Origin: Acidobacteriota bacterium
GTDB taxonomy: Bacteria > Acidobacteriota > Blastocatellia > Pyrinomonadales > Pyrinomonadaceae
Assembly (NCBI GenBank): GCA_029781855.1
Contig: JAKOVX010000048.1
Location: forward strand, 1 to 64,000
DNA length: 64,000 nt
Direction of reading: 5' to 3'
Under the pieces are notes generated by a model that did no database searches, was not told the DNA's origin, and was given only the letters and a program-made list of their open reading frames with translations. How positions within the stretch are numbered: the first letter of the stretch is position 1; every line of letters begins with the position of its first letter. Positions 45,589 through 54,926 of this stretch are shown piece after piece. The translations under genes and the position numbers were made by a program.

Positions 45589-46673
45589 ACTGCGTGATAT
45601 GCATGCACCATGTTTGCGGCGTCAACCGCAAATTGCGCGATGAGAGCCCCGGTATCCGACGTCGAAAAGAACGGTGCGCCCTGCTTCGCGAGGTCGGCCG
45701 TTCGGTGCCCGGCATCAAGGAATTTCGTTATTGCCCGGTCGATGGCGTCCGCTGCCCCTTCATTTTTGCAAGTGTAACGCAGCATCATTGCTGCCGACGC
45801 GATCGCACCGAGCGGATTCGCCAAATTTCGGCCGGCGATGTCGGGGGCCGAACCGTGAACAGGTTCGAATAGGTCCACTTTCCCGCCGATCGTCGCCGAT
45901 GCGAGCATCCCGAGCGATCCGGTCAGGACGGCAGCCTCATCCGACAAAATATCACCGAACAGGTTCTCTGTCAGGATAACGTCAAATCGCGAAGGGTTTG
46001 TCACAAGGTGCATTGCACACGCATCGACGTAAAGATGTTCGAGCGTGATGCCCGGATAATCCTTGGCGACCCGCTCGACCGTCGCCCGCCAAAGCTGCGA
46101 AGTCTCGAGCACGTTAGCCTTGTCGACCGAGGTCACGAGTTTCTTCCGGCCGCTTGCGACTTCGAACGCTACGCGAGCCACCCGCTCGACCTCATCCGTC
46201 GAATACCGCATCGTGTTGAACGCTTCACCCTCAGCAGTTCCACGCGGTTCACCGAAATAAAGCCCGCCGAGCAATTCGCGGACGATCACCATATCCGTAC
46301 CCGCGAAGACATCTTCGCGAAGCGGCGACGAACCGACCAATGCGGGATAGGCCCTTGAGGGTCGTAAATTCGCAAATCCGCCGAGAGCCGTCCTGAGACG
46401 AAGCAATCCGCCCTCGGGCCGTTCCCTTGGTGGCAGCCGGTCAAATTCCGGCGAACCCACGGCTCCCAGCAAAACGGCATCGCTTTCGAGGCACGCGGCT
46501 CGTGTCTCGTCCGGAAATGGATTTCCGACTCGCCGTATGGCATCTCCACCGATAAGATGCTCGCTAAATTCAAAGTGCAGGTCGTAGATCGGCGCGATCT
46601 CAAGCAGTACGCGAACCGCCTCCCTCGTTACCTCTACTCCGATCCCGTCACCTGCAAGTATTGCGATCTTCAT
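45585..46673 (-). CDS. leuB: 3-isopropylmalate dehydrogenase
   Basis: A 362-residue NAD-dependent beta-decarboxylating dehydrogenase. [50 protein letters not shown] and [12 protein letters not shown] are present. 13 bases after leuA, and overlaps leuC by four. Normal length. Confidence 0.95.
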   Translation of the reverse strand: MKIAILAGDGIGVEVTREAVRVLLEIAPIYDLHFEFSEHLIGGDAIRRVGNPFPDETRAACLESDAVLLGAVGSPEFDRLPPRERPEGGLLRLRTALGGFANLRPSRAYPALVGSSPLREDVFAGTDMVIVRELLGGLYFGEPRGTAEGEAFNTMRYSTDEVERVARVAFEVASGRKKLVTSVDKANVLETSQLWRATVERVAKDYPGITLEHLYVDACAMHLVTNPSRFDVILTENLFGDILSDEAAVLTGSLGMLASATIGGKVDLFEPVHGSAPDIAGRNLANPLGAIASAAMMLRYTCKNEGAADAIDRAITKFLDAGHRTADLAKQGAPFFSTSDTGALIAQFAVDAANMVHAYHAV

Positions 46674-46686
46674 ATCCGTTTAATGA

Positions 46687-47859
46687 CTAGGCTGCGATCG
46701 CGACCGGAATACGAGCCGGAGCCAGGGCAAGCAGATCCTGATCATAGACGTTCTTCTTCCGGTCCGCGAGGGCGATAAACCGCGTGTAGATCTCCGCGAT
46801 CTCATTGTCCTCAAATATTAACCCGAGTTCCTGATAGCGTGCGATCAAAGCATGGCGGCCGGAATGTTTGCCGAGAACAATGTTGTTCTTCGGAACCCCG
46901 ACCGATTCGGGCGTCATGATCTCGTAGCACAAAGGGTTACTCAACACACCGTGTTGGTGTATGCCTGCCTCGTGTGCAAACGCGTTGCGGCCGACGATGG
47001 CTTTGTTTGGCTGAACCCCAAATCCGACAATGGACGAAAGAAGTTGGCTCGCCGGATAAAGCTGAGTCGTGTCGATGTTGTTGGAGTACGGCATCTTATC
47101 CCCGCGAACCGCGATCGCCATTACGAGTTCCTCCAACGAAGCGTTTCCGGCCCGCTCTCCCACGCCATTCACGGTGCATTCAACCTGCGTCGCACCAGCT
47201 TCAACGGCGGCGAGGCTGTTGGCAACAGCTAGGCCAAGGTCGTTATGACAATGGACGCTGATCGTTACATTGCGGTCCCGGACCACGCGTTCTTTCACCG
47301 TCGTCACCAACGCCGCGAATTCACCGGGCAATGTGTAGCCCACCGTGTCGGGAACGTTGAGCACGGTCGCTCCCTCGTTAACCGCGACCTCGAAAACCTG
47401 ACATAGAAAATCCACGTCGCTGCGGGTTGCGTCCTCTGCCGAGAACTCGACGTCGTCGACGCATCCCCGAGCGATCCTGACTGCATTGGCCGTCATTTCG
47501 AGCACTTCGTCTCTCGTCTTCTTGAGCTTGTACTGCAAGTGAATATCCGAGGTCGCGACAAAGGTGTGGATCCGGGCCTTCTTAGCATCTTTCAGGGCCT
47601 CGGCGGCACGATAAATGTCAGACGGAACGGTCCTGCAGAGCGCGGCGATCGTGGTCGAACGACACTCGCGTGCAACGGCGGCAACCGACTGAAAATCGCC
47701 CTCGGATGCAAACGGAAATCCCGCCTCGATCACGTCGACGCCGAGCAGTTCAAGTTGCCTGGCCATCGAGATCTTTTCTTCCAGGTACATCGAACAGCCG
47801 GGCGACTGCTCGCCGTCACGTAGGGTGGTGTCAAAAATGGATATCTTCTTTTGGCTCAT
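46687..47859 (-). CDS. leuA: 2-isopropylmalate synthase lacking the regulatory domain
   Basis: DRE-TIM metallolyase: [32 protein letters not shown] and [14 protein letters not shown] are intact. The protein stops at residue 390, just after [15 protein letters not shown], where longer LeuA proteins begin the C-terminal leucine-binding domain. leuB starts 13 bases on, so this is a real short form, not a frameshift. It may lack leucine feedback. By its place in leuABCD it is a LeuA and not a homocitrate or citramalate synthase, but the substrate is inferred. ATG 47859 has GGAGAAG upstream. Confidence 0.92.
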   Translation of the reverse strand: MSQKKISIFDTTLRDGEQSPGCSMYLEEKISMARQLELLGVDVIEAGFPFASEGDFQSVAAVARECRSTTIAALCRTVPSDIYRAAEALKDAKKARIHTFVATSDIHLQYKLKKTRDEVLEMTANAVRIARGCVDDVEFSAEDATRSDVDFLCQVFEVAVNEGATVLNVPDTVGYTLPGEFAALVTTVKERVVRDRNVTISVHCHNDLGLAVANSLAAVEAGATQVECTVNGVGERAGNASLEELVMAIAVRGDKMPYSNNIDTTQLYPASQLLSSIVGFGVQPNKAIVGRNAFAHEAGIHQHGVLSNPLCYEIMTPESVGVPKNNIVLGKHSGRHALIARYQELGLIFEDNEIAEIYTRFIALADRKKNVYDQDLLALAPARIPVAIAA

Positions 47860-47967
47860 ATCTTCTCCAGTCCTCAAAAAAACGCGAATTGATCAATTAA
47901 CCAAAGGGTTCGAGACGATGTTAGCTCTGCCAAGTAGTAAAAGTCAATATTATCTAAGACAAATTTA

Positions 47968-47981
47968 CATAAATTATTATG
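47968..47981. promoter_or_regulatory. Candidate LysR-type operator between leuA and lysR
   Basis: CATAA-N4-TTATG is a short dyad, and T47970 to A47982 fits the T-N11-A core of LysR-type sites. It lies in the AT-rich divergent region. One weak candidate among several AT-rich dyads. Confidence 0.25.
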
Positions 47982-48033
47982 ATGAAAACACTATTGCGAA
48001 ACCAAAGTTGCGGTGGCGATGTGAGAAACACTT

Positions 48034-48061
48034 TTGTAATGTAGGCTAATGACATTATAAT
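48034..48061 (+). promoter_or_regulatory. Promoter of the LysR gene
   Basis: TTGTAA (48034-48039) and TATAAT (48056-48061), spacer 16, 35 bases before the start. Confidence 0.5.
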
Positions 48062-48095
48062 AAATATTGATATAGTGACTTGAGGGAGATCTGGA

Positions 48096-48977
48096 ATGGA
48101 TATTAACCAACTTGAGGTCCTCGTAACCGTGGCCAAAGAGCGGAGTTTTTCGCGTGCTGCGGAGGTTCTGAACCGTACACAACCAGCGATCAGCCAGGCG
48201 ATCCGGCGACTCGAACAGGAAGTCGGCGAGAAACTCTTCGACCGTTCCTCCAAGGACGGAACGCTGACGTTTGCCGGTGAAGTTCTGTTGGATTACGCAA
48301 GGCAAATGCTGAACTTGAGGTTTTCGGCACAGTCCGCACTGGTCGAGATGCGTAATCTCCAGAACGGAAAAGTTACCATCAGTGCCAACGAACACACAGT
48401 ATTTTTCCTGCTTCCTGTTATAGAAAAATTCCGGTTGCTTCATCCAAATATCAAGATCGAGGTGCAGCGCGGCGTCGCCAGCCGCATACCAAAACAGATC
48501 ACGGGCCGCGAAGTAGAATTGGGCGTTATCTCGTTTGTACCGAATGACGATTCGCTTCGCTCGGTGCACGTAATGAACGACGAACTTACGCTCGTCGTCG
48601 CCCCCGGACATCGTTTCAGCGGACGAAATGAGGTTTCAATTAAGGAGCTCGGTGACGAAATATTTGTCGCCCACAATGCCGTGTCGCCGTATCGGCGAAA
48701 AGTCATCGAGATGTTTGAAAAGCACAAGACCAAGCTGACCATCGCGATCGAGCTGCCGTCACTTGAGGCGATAAAGAAACTTGTTGCGATCGGCGTCGGC
48801 GTCGCGCTTGTTCCCAAGCTGACTGCCCAAAGCGAGATCGCCAGCGGTCAGCTTGCTGCCCTATCAGTCAAAGAAATGAAACTCGAGCGGAAGCTGCACA
48901 TTATCTACCGTCGGAACTCTGAACTTTCACATGCTGCCAAGGCTTTTCTTAAGGTAGCTAAAGAAATTGCTTCGTGA
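48096..48977 (+). CDS. LysR-family transcriptional regulator, divergent from leuABCD
   Basis: A 293-residue LTTR. The N-terminal winged helix-turn-helix (INQLEVLVTVAKERSFSRAA, TQPAISQAIRRLEQEVG) is typical; the effector domain follows (ISANEHTVFFLLPVIEKF to the VGVALVPK stretch). GGGAG Shine-Dalgarno precedes ATG 48096. Head-to-head placement with leuA suggests it controls leuABCD, possibly sensing a pathway intermediate; closer to CysB/CbbR-like general LTTRs than to LeuO by eye. Confidence 0.92.
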   Translation: MDINQLEVLVTVAKERSFSRAAEVLNRTQPAISQAIRRLEQEVGEKLFDRSSKDGTLTFAGEVLLDYARQMLNLRFSAQSALVEMRNLQNGKVTISANEHTVFFLLPVIEKFRLLHPNIKIEVQRGVASRIPKQITGREVELGVISFVPNDDSLRSVHVMNDELTLVVAPGHRFSGRNEVSIKELGDEIFVAHNAVSPYRRKVIEMFEKHKTKLTIAIELPSLEAIKKLVAIGVGVALVPKLTAQSEIASGQLAALSVKEMKLERKLHIIYRRNSELSHAAKAFLKVAKEIAS

Positions 48978-49091
48978 CGATGCGTAGGATTAAAATTGCT
49001 GTCCATTGCACGGATTATGGGTTAAAATCTTGGGCAAGTTCATCGACTTGCCAATTGATCGAAGATTGGTCGATCCAGACCTAATTGATTC

Positions 49092-49424
49092 ATGACTAAT
49101 AACGACTTCACCGGAGCTAATTCAGACTCCGATCGACGGGATTCAAACCGCAAAAAGTTGATCGTGGATGTGCGGTTCGAAGGCGGGGACGGAACAGGAA
49201 TCGCAAATACGCGCGATATTGGGATCGGTGGCCTGTATATGACGACGACAGCCGATCTGGATATCGGCACGCCGATCGTTATGAGCATCAGCGTCGGCGG
49301 CGTCCCGATGAAGCTCAACGGTGTAGTCGTATATTCCGATCCGGGGCACGGTGTCGGTGTGCGATTTAAGGATGTTCCCAGCGACGATCTTGATTTTATG
49401 CGCGGCGAACTCGAATTGGCTTAG
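49092..49424 (+). CDS. PilZ-domain cyclic-di-GMP-binding protein
   Basis: A 110-residue single PilZ domain. RxxxR is present as RDSNR (residues 18-22), and the second motif reads DIGIGG, with Gly in place of the usual Ser of (D/N)xSxxG. GVVVYSDPGHGVGVRF is the typical late strand pair. Could respond to cyclic-di-GMP made by the two GGDEF-EAL proteins. 14 bases before the YbdK-type gene. Confidence 0.85.
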   Translation: MTNNDFTGANSDSDRRDSNRKKLIVDVRFEGGDGTGIANTRDIGIGGLYMTTTADLDIGTPIVMSISVGGVPMKLNGVVVYSDPGHGVGVRFKDVPSDDLDFMRGELELA

Positions 49425-49438
49425 TAAGGGGAATATGT

Positions 49439-50560
49439 ATGTTTGATCAATTTACTCTCGGTATCGAAGAAGAATTTCAGATCGTCGACCCGGTCACCCG
49501 CGAACTTAAATCGCACGTCTCTGAGATCCTCGAGGAAGGCAAACTCCTTCTTGGCGAAAAGATCAAGCCCGAAATGATCCAGTCGATGATCGAGGTCGGA
49601 ACCGGCGTCTGCGCCAACATTCAGGAGGCTCGCGAGGATATCACAAAGCTCAGATGCATCATTTCCAGCCTTGCCAAAAAGAAAGGAATGGTGATCGTCG
49701 CGGCGTCAACTCATCCATTCTCGAAATGGTCGGAGCAGGAGATCTATGATGGTGATCGCTACAAACTCCTGGTGGACGAGCTCCAGATGGTCGCCCGCAG
49801 CTTGCTGATCTTTGGCGTTCACGTTCACGTTGGCGTACCTGAACTTGACCGGCGAATTCAGGTGATGAACGCGGCCCGTTATTTTCTTCCGCATGTTTTG
49901 GCGCTCACGACCTCGTCGCCATTCTGGCTTGGATTCAATTCGGGGCTGAAGTCGTACCGGTCTGAGGTTTTTAAGAAGTTCCCGAGAACGGAGATACCGG
50001 ATCACTTCGAATCGTACCAACAGTTCCAGGCGTACGTGGACTTGCTGGTTAAGATGAACTGTATCCAGAACGGGTCAAAGATCTGGTGGGATGTCCGCCC
50101 GCATCACCTTTTCCCAACCCTCGAATTTCGAATTTGCGATATCCCCACCCGAGTTGACGACACTATCGCTGTCGCGGCGCTCTTCCAGGCGATAGTTGCC
50201 AAACTCAATCTTCTGACCGAAGGCAATCTCGGATTCCGTATCTATCACCGTCGATTGATCCTCGAGAACAAATGGCGGGCGATCCGTTACGGACTCGACG
50301 GCAAGCTCCTCGATCTCGGAAAACAAAAAGAAGTTCCGTGCCGTGACCTTATCCGCGAACTGCTCGATTTTGTCGACGATGTGCTCGATCCGCTCGATTC
50401 ACGAAAAGAGGTCGAACATATTCACACCATACTCGAACGCGGCACGTCAGCCGATGAGCAATTGAGGGTTTTTGAGGAATCCGGCGGCGATTTCAACGCG
50501 GTTGTCGATATGCTCATCAAGAACACAATGGAAAACGTCCCTGAGAACTGCTTCGAATAA
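49439..50560 (+). CDS. YbdK-type carboxylate-amine ligase (GCS2 family)
   Basis: A 373-residue glutamate-cysteine-ligase-2-like enzyme: LGIEEEFQIVDP at the N-terminus, VHVHVGVP in the middle, WWDVRPHHLFPTLEFRICD later. YbdK members have weak gamma-glutamylcysteine ligase activity in vitro; the true substrates are unknown. Strong AAGGGGAA precedes ATG 49439. Cotranscribed with the PilZ gene. Confidence 0.9.
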   Translation: MFDQFTLGIEEEFQIVDPVTRELKSHVSEILEEGKLLLGEKIKPEMIQSMIEVGTGVCANIQEAREDITKLRCIISSLAKKKGMVIVAASTHPFSKWSEQEIYDGDRYKLLVDELQMVARSLLIFGVHVHVGVPELDRRIQVMNAARYFLPHVLALTTSSPFWLGFNSGLKSYRSEVFKKFPRTEIPDHFESYQQFQAYVDLLVKMNCIQNGSKIWWDVRPHHLFPTLEFRICDIPTRVDDTIAVAALFQAIVAKLNLLTEGNLGFRIYHRRLILENKWRAIRYGLDGKLLDLGKQKEVPCRDLIRELLDFVDDVLDPLDSRKEVEHIHTILERGTSADEQLRVFEESGGDFNAVVDMLIKNTMENVPENCFE

Positions 50561-50634
50561 CGGTCTACCAAGAGCAGCATGATGTGGTTCGACGTTTCCA
50601 TACGTCGGCTTTCGTTGCGATCTGAAAAAATTTG

Positions 50635-50663
50635 TTGAACTAAGTACAACATCTTGCTACACT
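50635..50663 (+). promoter_or_regulatory. Promoter of the pseudopilin operon
   Basis: TTGAAC (50635-50640) and TACACT (50658-50663) with a 17-base spacer, 63 bases before the first pilin ATG. Confidence 0.5.
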
Positions 50664-50726
50664 TTTATCTGTGAAGACGGTCGTAATTGCGCTTTTGTGC
50701 GCTGGCCCAGTTCGCACAGAAATAAC

Positions 50727-51674
50727 ATGTACGCAAAAAGCTCTCAAGTCGGTGCCTCACTCGTCGAGATATTGGTCGTTTTGGCGATTGCGTCCCTGCT
50801 CTTCGCGTTTGCCGTAGCCACATTTGGCCGATCCGGGAACGCTATGAAGCGTCAAAATCTCGCACGGCAGTTTAAGGTTGCTCTGGAACGCGCTAGGTTC
50901 GATTCTGTAAAGCGCAGGGCAAGTAATTACGATGATATGTCGCGCGTCACTATCACGAGTGCGACATCCTTTAGCGTTACCAGCGATATTAACCAGAACG
51001 GACGACTCGATCTACCGGGCGAAACTCAGACCGTTGACCTGACGAATTCAGGCGATATTCGCATTACAGGGAACGACCTGGTGTTTCCGATCACGATCCG
51101 TTTCGATCAGCGCGGCAAGATCATTGCTCAAAATGGAGCATCTCCACCGGCCGCCATTATGCCACTCTTCTATTTCGTTAACGGTAATGTCACGGTGGCG
51201 ACCGCTAATAATATGAACTCAAGCCTCATTTACGTTTCGCCGACTGGGACGATCACGTCGATGAAGGCGGGAGATGTGGTTCCATCATTCAGCACTCCGC
51301 CGGTAACGGTGATCAGCGCTACGCAGTGGGTCAATCCACTCTTGTCCGTTTGGTCCCCGACCACTGGTTCGCCGACGCCCATGCCGACACCCACTACGAC
51401 GCCGACTGCGACGCCGACTGCGACTCCAACTGCTACGCCGACCGCCACGCCAACAGCGACCCCAACAGCGACTCCAACGGCTACGCCCACACAAACACCT
51501 ACACCAACGCCGTCCCCGACTGCGACGCCGACACCGTCGCCAACTGCGACGCCAACGGTAACCCCGACTCCTAGTCCAACTCCGAGGGCCTGCACGTATG
51601 GTGAAAAGCCATCTCAGGCCGGATGCCAATGTCTAGCGCCGATGTGGATCAGGACGAACGGAAAGTGCCAGTAA
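50727..51674 (+). CDS. GspH/FimT-like pseudopilin with PT-rich linker and Cys-rich tail
   Basis: Short prepilin leader, then G/ASLVEILVVLAIASLLF (cleavage after residue 9; the +5 Glu is kept) and a GspH/FimT-like domain to about residue 200. Next comes a Thr-Pro-rich linker (about residues 215-287, TPTA repeats) and a 28-residue tail with four Cys (ACTYGEKPSQAG, CQC, NGKC). The linker and tail are not part of ordinary FimT. ATG 50727 is preferred over a GTG ten codons earlier because it gives a short leader. First of four minor-pilin genes. Confidence 0.85.
   Translation: MYAKSSQVGASLVEILVVLAIASLLFAFAVATFGRSGNAMKRQNLARQFKVALERARFDSVKRRASNYDDMSRVTITSATSFSVTSDINQNGRLDLPGETQTVDLTNSGDIRITGNDLVFPITIRFDQRGKIIAQNGASPPAAIMPLFYFVNGNVTVATANNMNSSLIYVSPTGTITSMKAGDVVPSFSTPPVTVISATQWVNPLLSVWSPTTGSPTPMPTPTTTPTATPTATPTATPTATPTATPTATPTATPTQTPTPTPSPTATPTPSPTATPTVTPTPSPTPRACTYGEKPSQAGCQCLAPMWIRTNGKCQ
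51368..51585 (+). repeat. Thr-Pro-Ala low-complexity coding repeat
   Basis: About 218 bases coding a (T-P-T-A)n linker, with a 12-base period in places and many synonymous changes. Flexible, probably extracellular spacer between pilin body and Cys-rich tail. Confidence 0.85.
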
Positions 51675-51711
51675 CCGTTGCTACCTTCCGGTTGAGTTAG
51701 GTCAACGATCT

Positions 51712-52245
51712 ATGCATATTCTCGACAGCCAAATACAAATTGAGTTTGATCAACTTTGCCCATGCGGACCCAATGAGGAAGAACTGCACGCTGTAGCGTC
51801 ACATGCCGGCGAGGCAGGGTTCTCACTTATCGAGGCCGCGGTCGCACAGGTGATAATTCTGATCGCCCTATTGGGAGTCGTCTCGACGTTCGCGTACGTT
51901 ATCAACTACAATGCGGGCAACAACTCCAGGTCCCAGGCACTCGCAGTGCTTCAGCAGCAAGTCGAGATCCTCCGAGCTGCAAAATTCACGCCGACGGTGA
52001 CAGATGCCTCCTTGACTGGTGGCACCAAGACACCGTTCACCACGACAACAACCGCCGGACTGAATTTTTCCGTCCAGGTTGTCGTTGATAATGACCCACT
52101 GTTGGCTGGCATTCAGGATGACGCCGCCGTTCCTAATCCGACACTGAAGGAGATCACGGTCACGACCCGACTGGTAAGCCCGAGTCCGGGCTGGCAGACC
52201 GCTGTGCCGGCAAGTGTCGTGCTAAGAAGGACACGTGCTAACTAA
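51712..52245 (+). CDS. PilV-like minor pilin with long leader
   Basis: A 177-residue prepilin: G/FSLIEAAVAQVIILIALLG with the +5 Glu, then a small globular part. The leader is about 36 residues, much longer than usual, acidic and with a CPC pair; no internal ATG, GTG or TTG shortens it. Likely assembles in the type IV pilus or secretion tip complex. Overlaps the next frame by 11 bases. Confidence 0.78.
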   Translation: MHILDSQIQIEFDQLCPCGPNEEELHAVASHAGEAGFSLIEAAVAQVIILIALLGVVSTFAYVINYNAGNNSRSQALAVLQQQVEILRAAKFTPTVTDASLTGGTKTPFTTTTTAGLNFSVQVVVDNDPLLAGIQDDAAVPNPTLKEITVTTRLVSPSPGWQTAVPASVVLRRTRAN

Positions 52246-52910
52246 ATTTGTGAAAGAAAAGAATCTAATTAATAATTCCGGCTTCTCTTTGGTCGAACTT
52301 CTGGTCACGATGGGGATCATGCTTACGCTGCTTGGCATCGTGGGGACGCTACTCTCGCAATCGCTTCGCATCCGGGCGCGAAAGCCAGCGAAGCGACGCC
52401 TTGGCGTCGGCTCAGGCGGCGCTTAACGTCCTTTCACGCGAGATCGCCAACGCCGGTTTCGGCATCGTGACTTCGGACGGACTTGGCACTGCCAGCAACG
52501 GAATCGTCGTCGCTGACTCAACTTCAAACCGGATCCATTTCAGGACCAATGTCGACAATGTCGGCCCGGTCGGTGGATCAACGGTGGTTGCGACCAACGA
52601 CAGCGGCGAGGACATAACATATTTTTTTGACGCACCGACTCAGTCGATCGTTCGTTACGACCCGAATGACACCCCGACGACATCGGTTGTAGTCAATCGG
52701 ATCAGTAACGTGACCTTTCAGTATTTTGACTATTCTGGGATCAATTCGTCAGGAGTACAGGTATCGACACCAACGAATAATACCGGCCGTGTCAGGATAA
52801 CGGTCACCGTCCTGATGGATCCGGTCTACGGCCAGCCAAATCCGTCCAGCATTATCTTTACGTCAGACGTGACGCTGCGAAACGCAAGTTACATGCTCAA
52901 CCAGTATTGA
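52235..52910 (+). pseudogene. PilW-like minor pilin with a frameshift
   Basis: The first frame (GTG 52235) encodes a prepilin start, NNSG/FSLVELLVTMGIMLTLLGI, to SQSLRI. After 52371 the coding sense continues in the +1 frame: GRESQRSDALASAQAALNVL, then SREIANAGFGIVTSDG and a normal C-terminal domain to TAA at 52910. The shift falls in CCGGG at 52372-52376; removing one G would restore one frame. Either a true mutation, a phase-variable site or a read/assembly error. If read through, a protein of about 224 residues would result. Confidence 0.82.
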
Positions 52911-52946
52911 TGCGGAAGTTTGCAAATCTCGCGGCAGGAAGAACGT

Positions 52947-54755
52947 ATGCTCACAAATAAAGAAAAGATGTCGAACGATCGGAACGGTGAAAAAGGAACG
53001 GCACTGGTAATGGCTCTTCTGGTAACTGCGCTTCTCCTCACGGTATGCGCCGGATTGCTCCTGGAATCGACATCCAATACGCAAAACGTGACCGACGCCA
53101 CGGCCGAGCTGCAAGCTTACAACGCTGCTGAAAGTGGAATTCAGTCGGCGGTAAATGTGTTGCGTGGAAATGTGCCTCCGAGCCCGTTGATCGACACAAC
53201 GAAGCCGGCAACCGATCCGGCAAACAAGATCAGTTTTGTCAAAGCCCTGAGACTTACGACATCAAACTTCGTCTCCGATGCGAGTGCCCAGCCCCGCCTC
53301 TCCCGATGGCTGGGTTATGACACGACCTGTACCGAACGTGTTCTGATCGGAGCAACAGCTTGTAATAGAAATAATGGTTTTGGGTATTCTCTGACGGTAT
53401 CGGATCCGGACAACACCGGTTCCCTGGTCTCATATACGACCGTCGGCAGGATCTTTGACGCCGACGTGTCAGACTCGACTCAGCGGACATACGGCAGCGG
53501 AGCGAACCGGGTGGTCATCAAATACTATCCGGCAAACGTCACAGATCTGAATGTCACCGGAGGAGCGGCGAATACCGATTTTGGACGATTCAATGTCACG
53601 ATCCTGGGAACCGGAGCATTGATACCCGCCTTCAATCGCTTTGAGATCGTCATTCGAATGACGAAGCCGTACAATGCGTCCCGGGTGATCCGCGGGTTTA
53701 TCGAGACAAATACCGGAGCGACCGCCACGCCGCCGAGAATAATATTCGATGCCCAGACATTTACGCTGATGGGCAGCACGATGACGCTGGTCTTTCCTTG
53801 GGGCTCGCCGGTAAATCAATCGATCGTAGGGCCGCCACAGCGGTACGGTTACGAGTCGTTCCTAGGGTTGGGTGATAACCTGATAAGCGGTACGATAACC
53901 TCGCCGGAGCCGACCAGGCTCCTGATCCAATCGACAGGGTACGGGCCTCGCGGATCAGTGAAAAGGCTCGAGGCGATCATCCAGAAAGATTTCTTCAACG
54001 GACTCGGAGCACCTGCGACACTGACTCTTGTCGGGCCGACATCGACCGCAAGCCCTGCGACAACGTTCAATTTTAACCCCGGTTCTTCTGCCGTAACGGT
54101 CTACTCAGGCGACGACACGGCATCGACAGACATCATTCCGCCGCTGGGAACGACGAATGACCCGAATCTTGCTACGGTCGAAGGGTCGGTCGACGGGCAG
54201 CCGCCACATCCGTTCAACGGTACCGTGATCGGTGCTCCATCCAACATTTCCGCTGAATTGCCAAACTACTTGACGAGCCCGACGGCACTCGACGCTACAG
54301 TGCGGGGACTCGCGACCGTTGCCCAGTCATCCGGAAGGTTTTATCCAAGTGGAACGGCGCCGCCGGATTATGGAAACAACGCCACAGGTGTCGGCATCAC
54401 TTTTTGCGACGGCGACTGCTCACTGCAGGGTAGCGGCGGCGGCATTTTGGTTGTCACCGGCAAGCTGACACTCCGAGGTAACTTCAGCTTTAACGGACTT
54501 ATCCTCGTAACCGGACAGGATGGCGTCGCCCGCTCCGGTGGCGGAAATGGCACTATTCAAGGGAATATTGTGATTGCCCCCTACGTTGGCAGCCGAATCG
54601 CGGATGGGATAAACCCGGCGACTACCGACACGTTCTTGGCCCCGCAATACGACCTGTCCGGCGGCGGAAACTCGACAGTGGTTTACAACTCAGCCACAGT
54701 CGCGGGTGGCCTGGTCGCGGTCAGCAACTTCGTTTTAGGAGTTGTCGAGAAATAA
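52947..54755 (+). CDS. PilX-like pilus assembly protein
   Basis: A 602-residue protein with GEKGTALVMALLVTALLLTVCAGLLL and the PilX_N-type follow-on (AYNAAESGIQSAVNVLRGN). The rest is a large, Ser/Thr/Gly-rich beta domain with a few Cys (CDGDC) and no recognised catalytic motif. AGGAAGAA lies before ATG 52947. Much longer than proteobacterial PilX, so it probably displays an extra external domain. Last gene of the set. Confidence 0.8.
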   Translation: MLTNKEKMSNDRNGEKGTALVMALLVTALLLTVCAGLLLESTSNTQNVTDATAELQAYNAAESGIQSAVNVLRGNVPPSPLIDTTKPATDPANKISFVKALRLTTSNFVSDASAQPRLSRWLGYDTTCTERVLIGATACNRNNGFGYSLTVSDPDNTGSLVSYTTVGRIFDADVSDSTQRTYGSGANRVVIKYYPANVTDLNVTGGAANTDFGRFNVTILGTGALIPAFNRFEIVIRMTKPYNASRVIRGFIETNTGATATPPRIIFDAQTFTLMGSTMTLVFPWGSPVNQSIVGPPQRYGYESFLGLGDNLISGTITSPEPTRLLIQSTGYGPRGSVKRLEAIIQKDFFNGLGAPATLTLVGPTSTASPATTFNFNPGSSAVTVYSGDDTASTDIIPPLGTTNDPNLATVEGSVDGQPPHPFNGTVIGAPSNISAELPNYLTSPTALDATVRGLATVAQSSGRFYPSGTAPPDYGNNATGVGITFCDGDCSLQGSGGGILVVTGKLTLRGNFSFNGLILVTGQDGVARSGGGNGTIQGNIVIAPYVGSRIADGINPATTDTFLAPQYDLSGGGNSTVVYNSATVAGGLVAVSNFVLGVVEK

Positions 54756-54787
54756 AGCCCCAATAACTTAGGAGAGATCTGTTCACC

Positions 54788-54812
54788 GAGCCCGGCAATT
54801 TTTGCCGGGCTC
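54788..54812 (+). terminator. Terminator of the pilin operon
   Basis: Eleven-base perfect stem GAGCCCGGCAA/TTGCCGGGCTC with a three-base loop, 33 bases past the last pilin stop; a short ATTCGTTT follows. Confidence 0.6.
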
Positions 54813-54926
54813 ATTCGTTTGTGGCGTTGAAGGATTTCGAACTAAGTTTTATCATTGCAAAGTGCTTATCACGGATACTGTCTAGCGGCCCCGACAGAAA
54901 TTAGGTATTTAGACAGCAACACTACT

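Noticed and set aside
51230..51629. Minus-strand Val-Gly or Arg-rich frames opposite the pilin linker
   Set aside because: Antisense of the Thr-Pro repeat, not independent genes.
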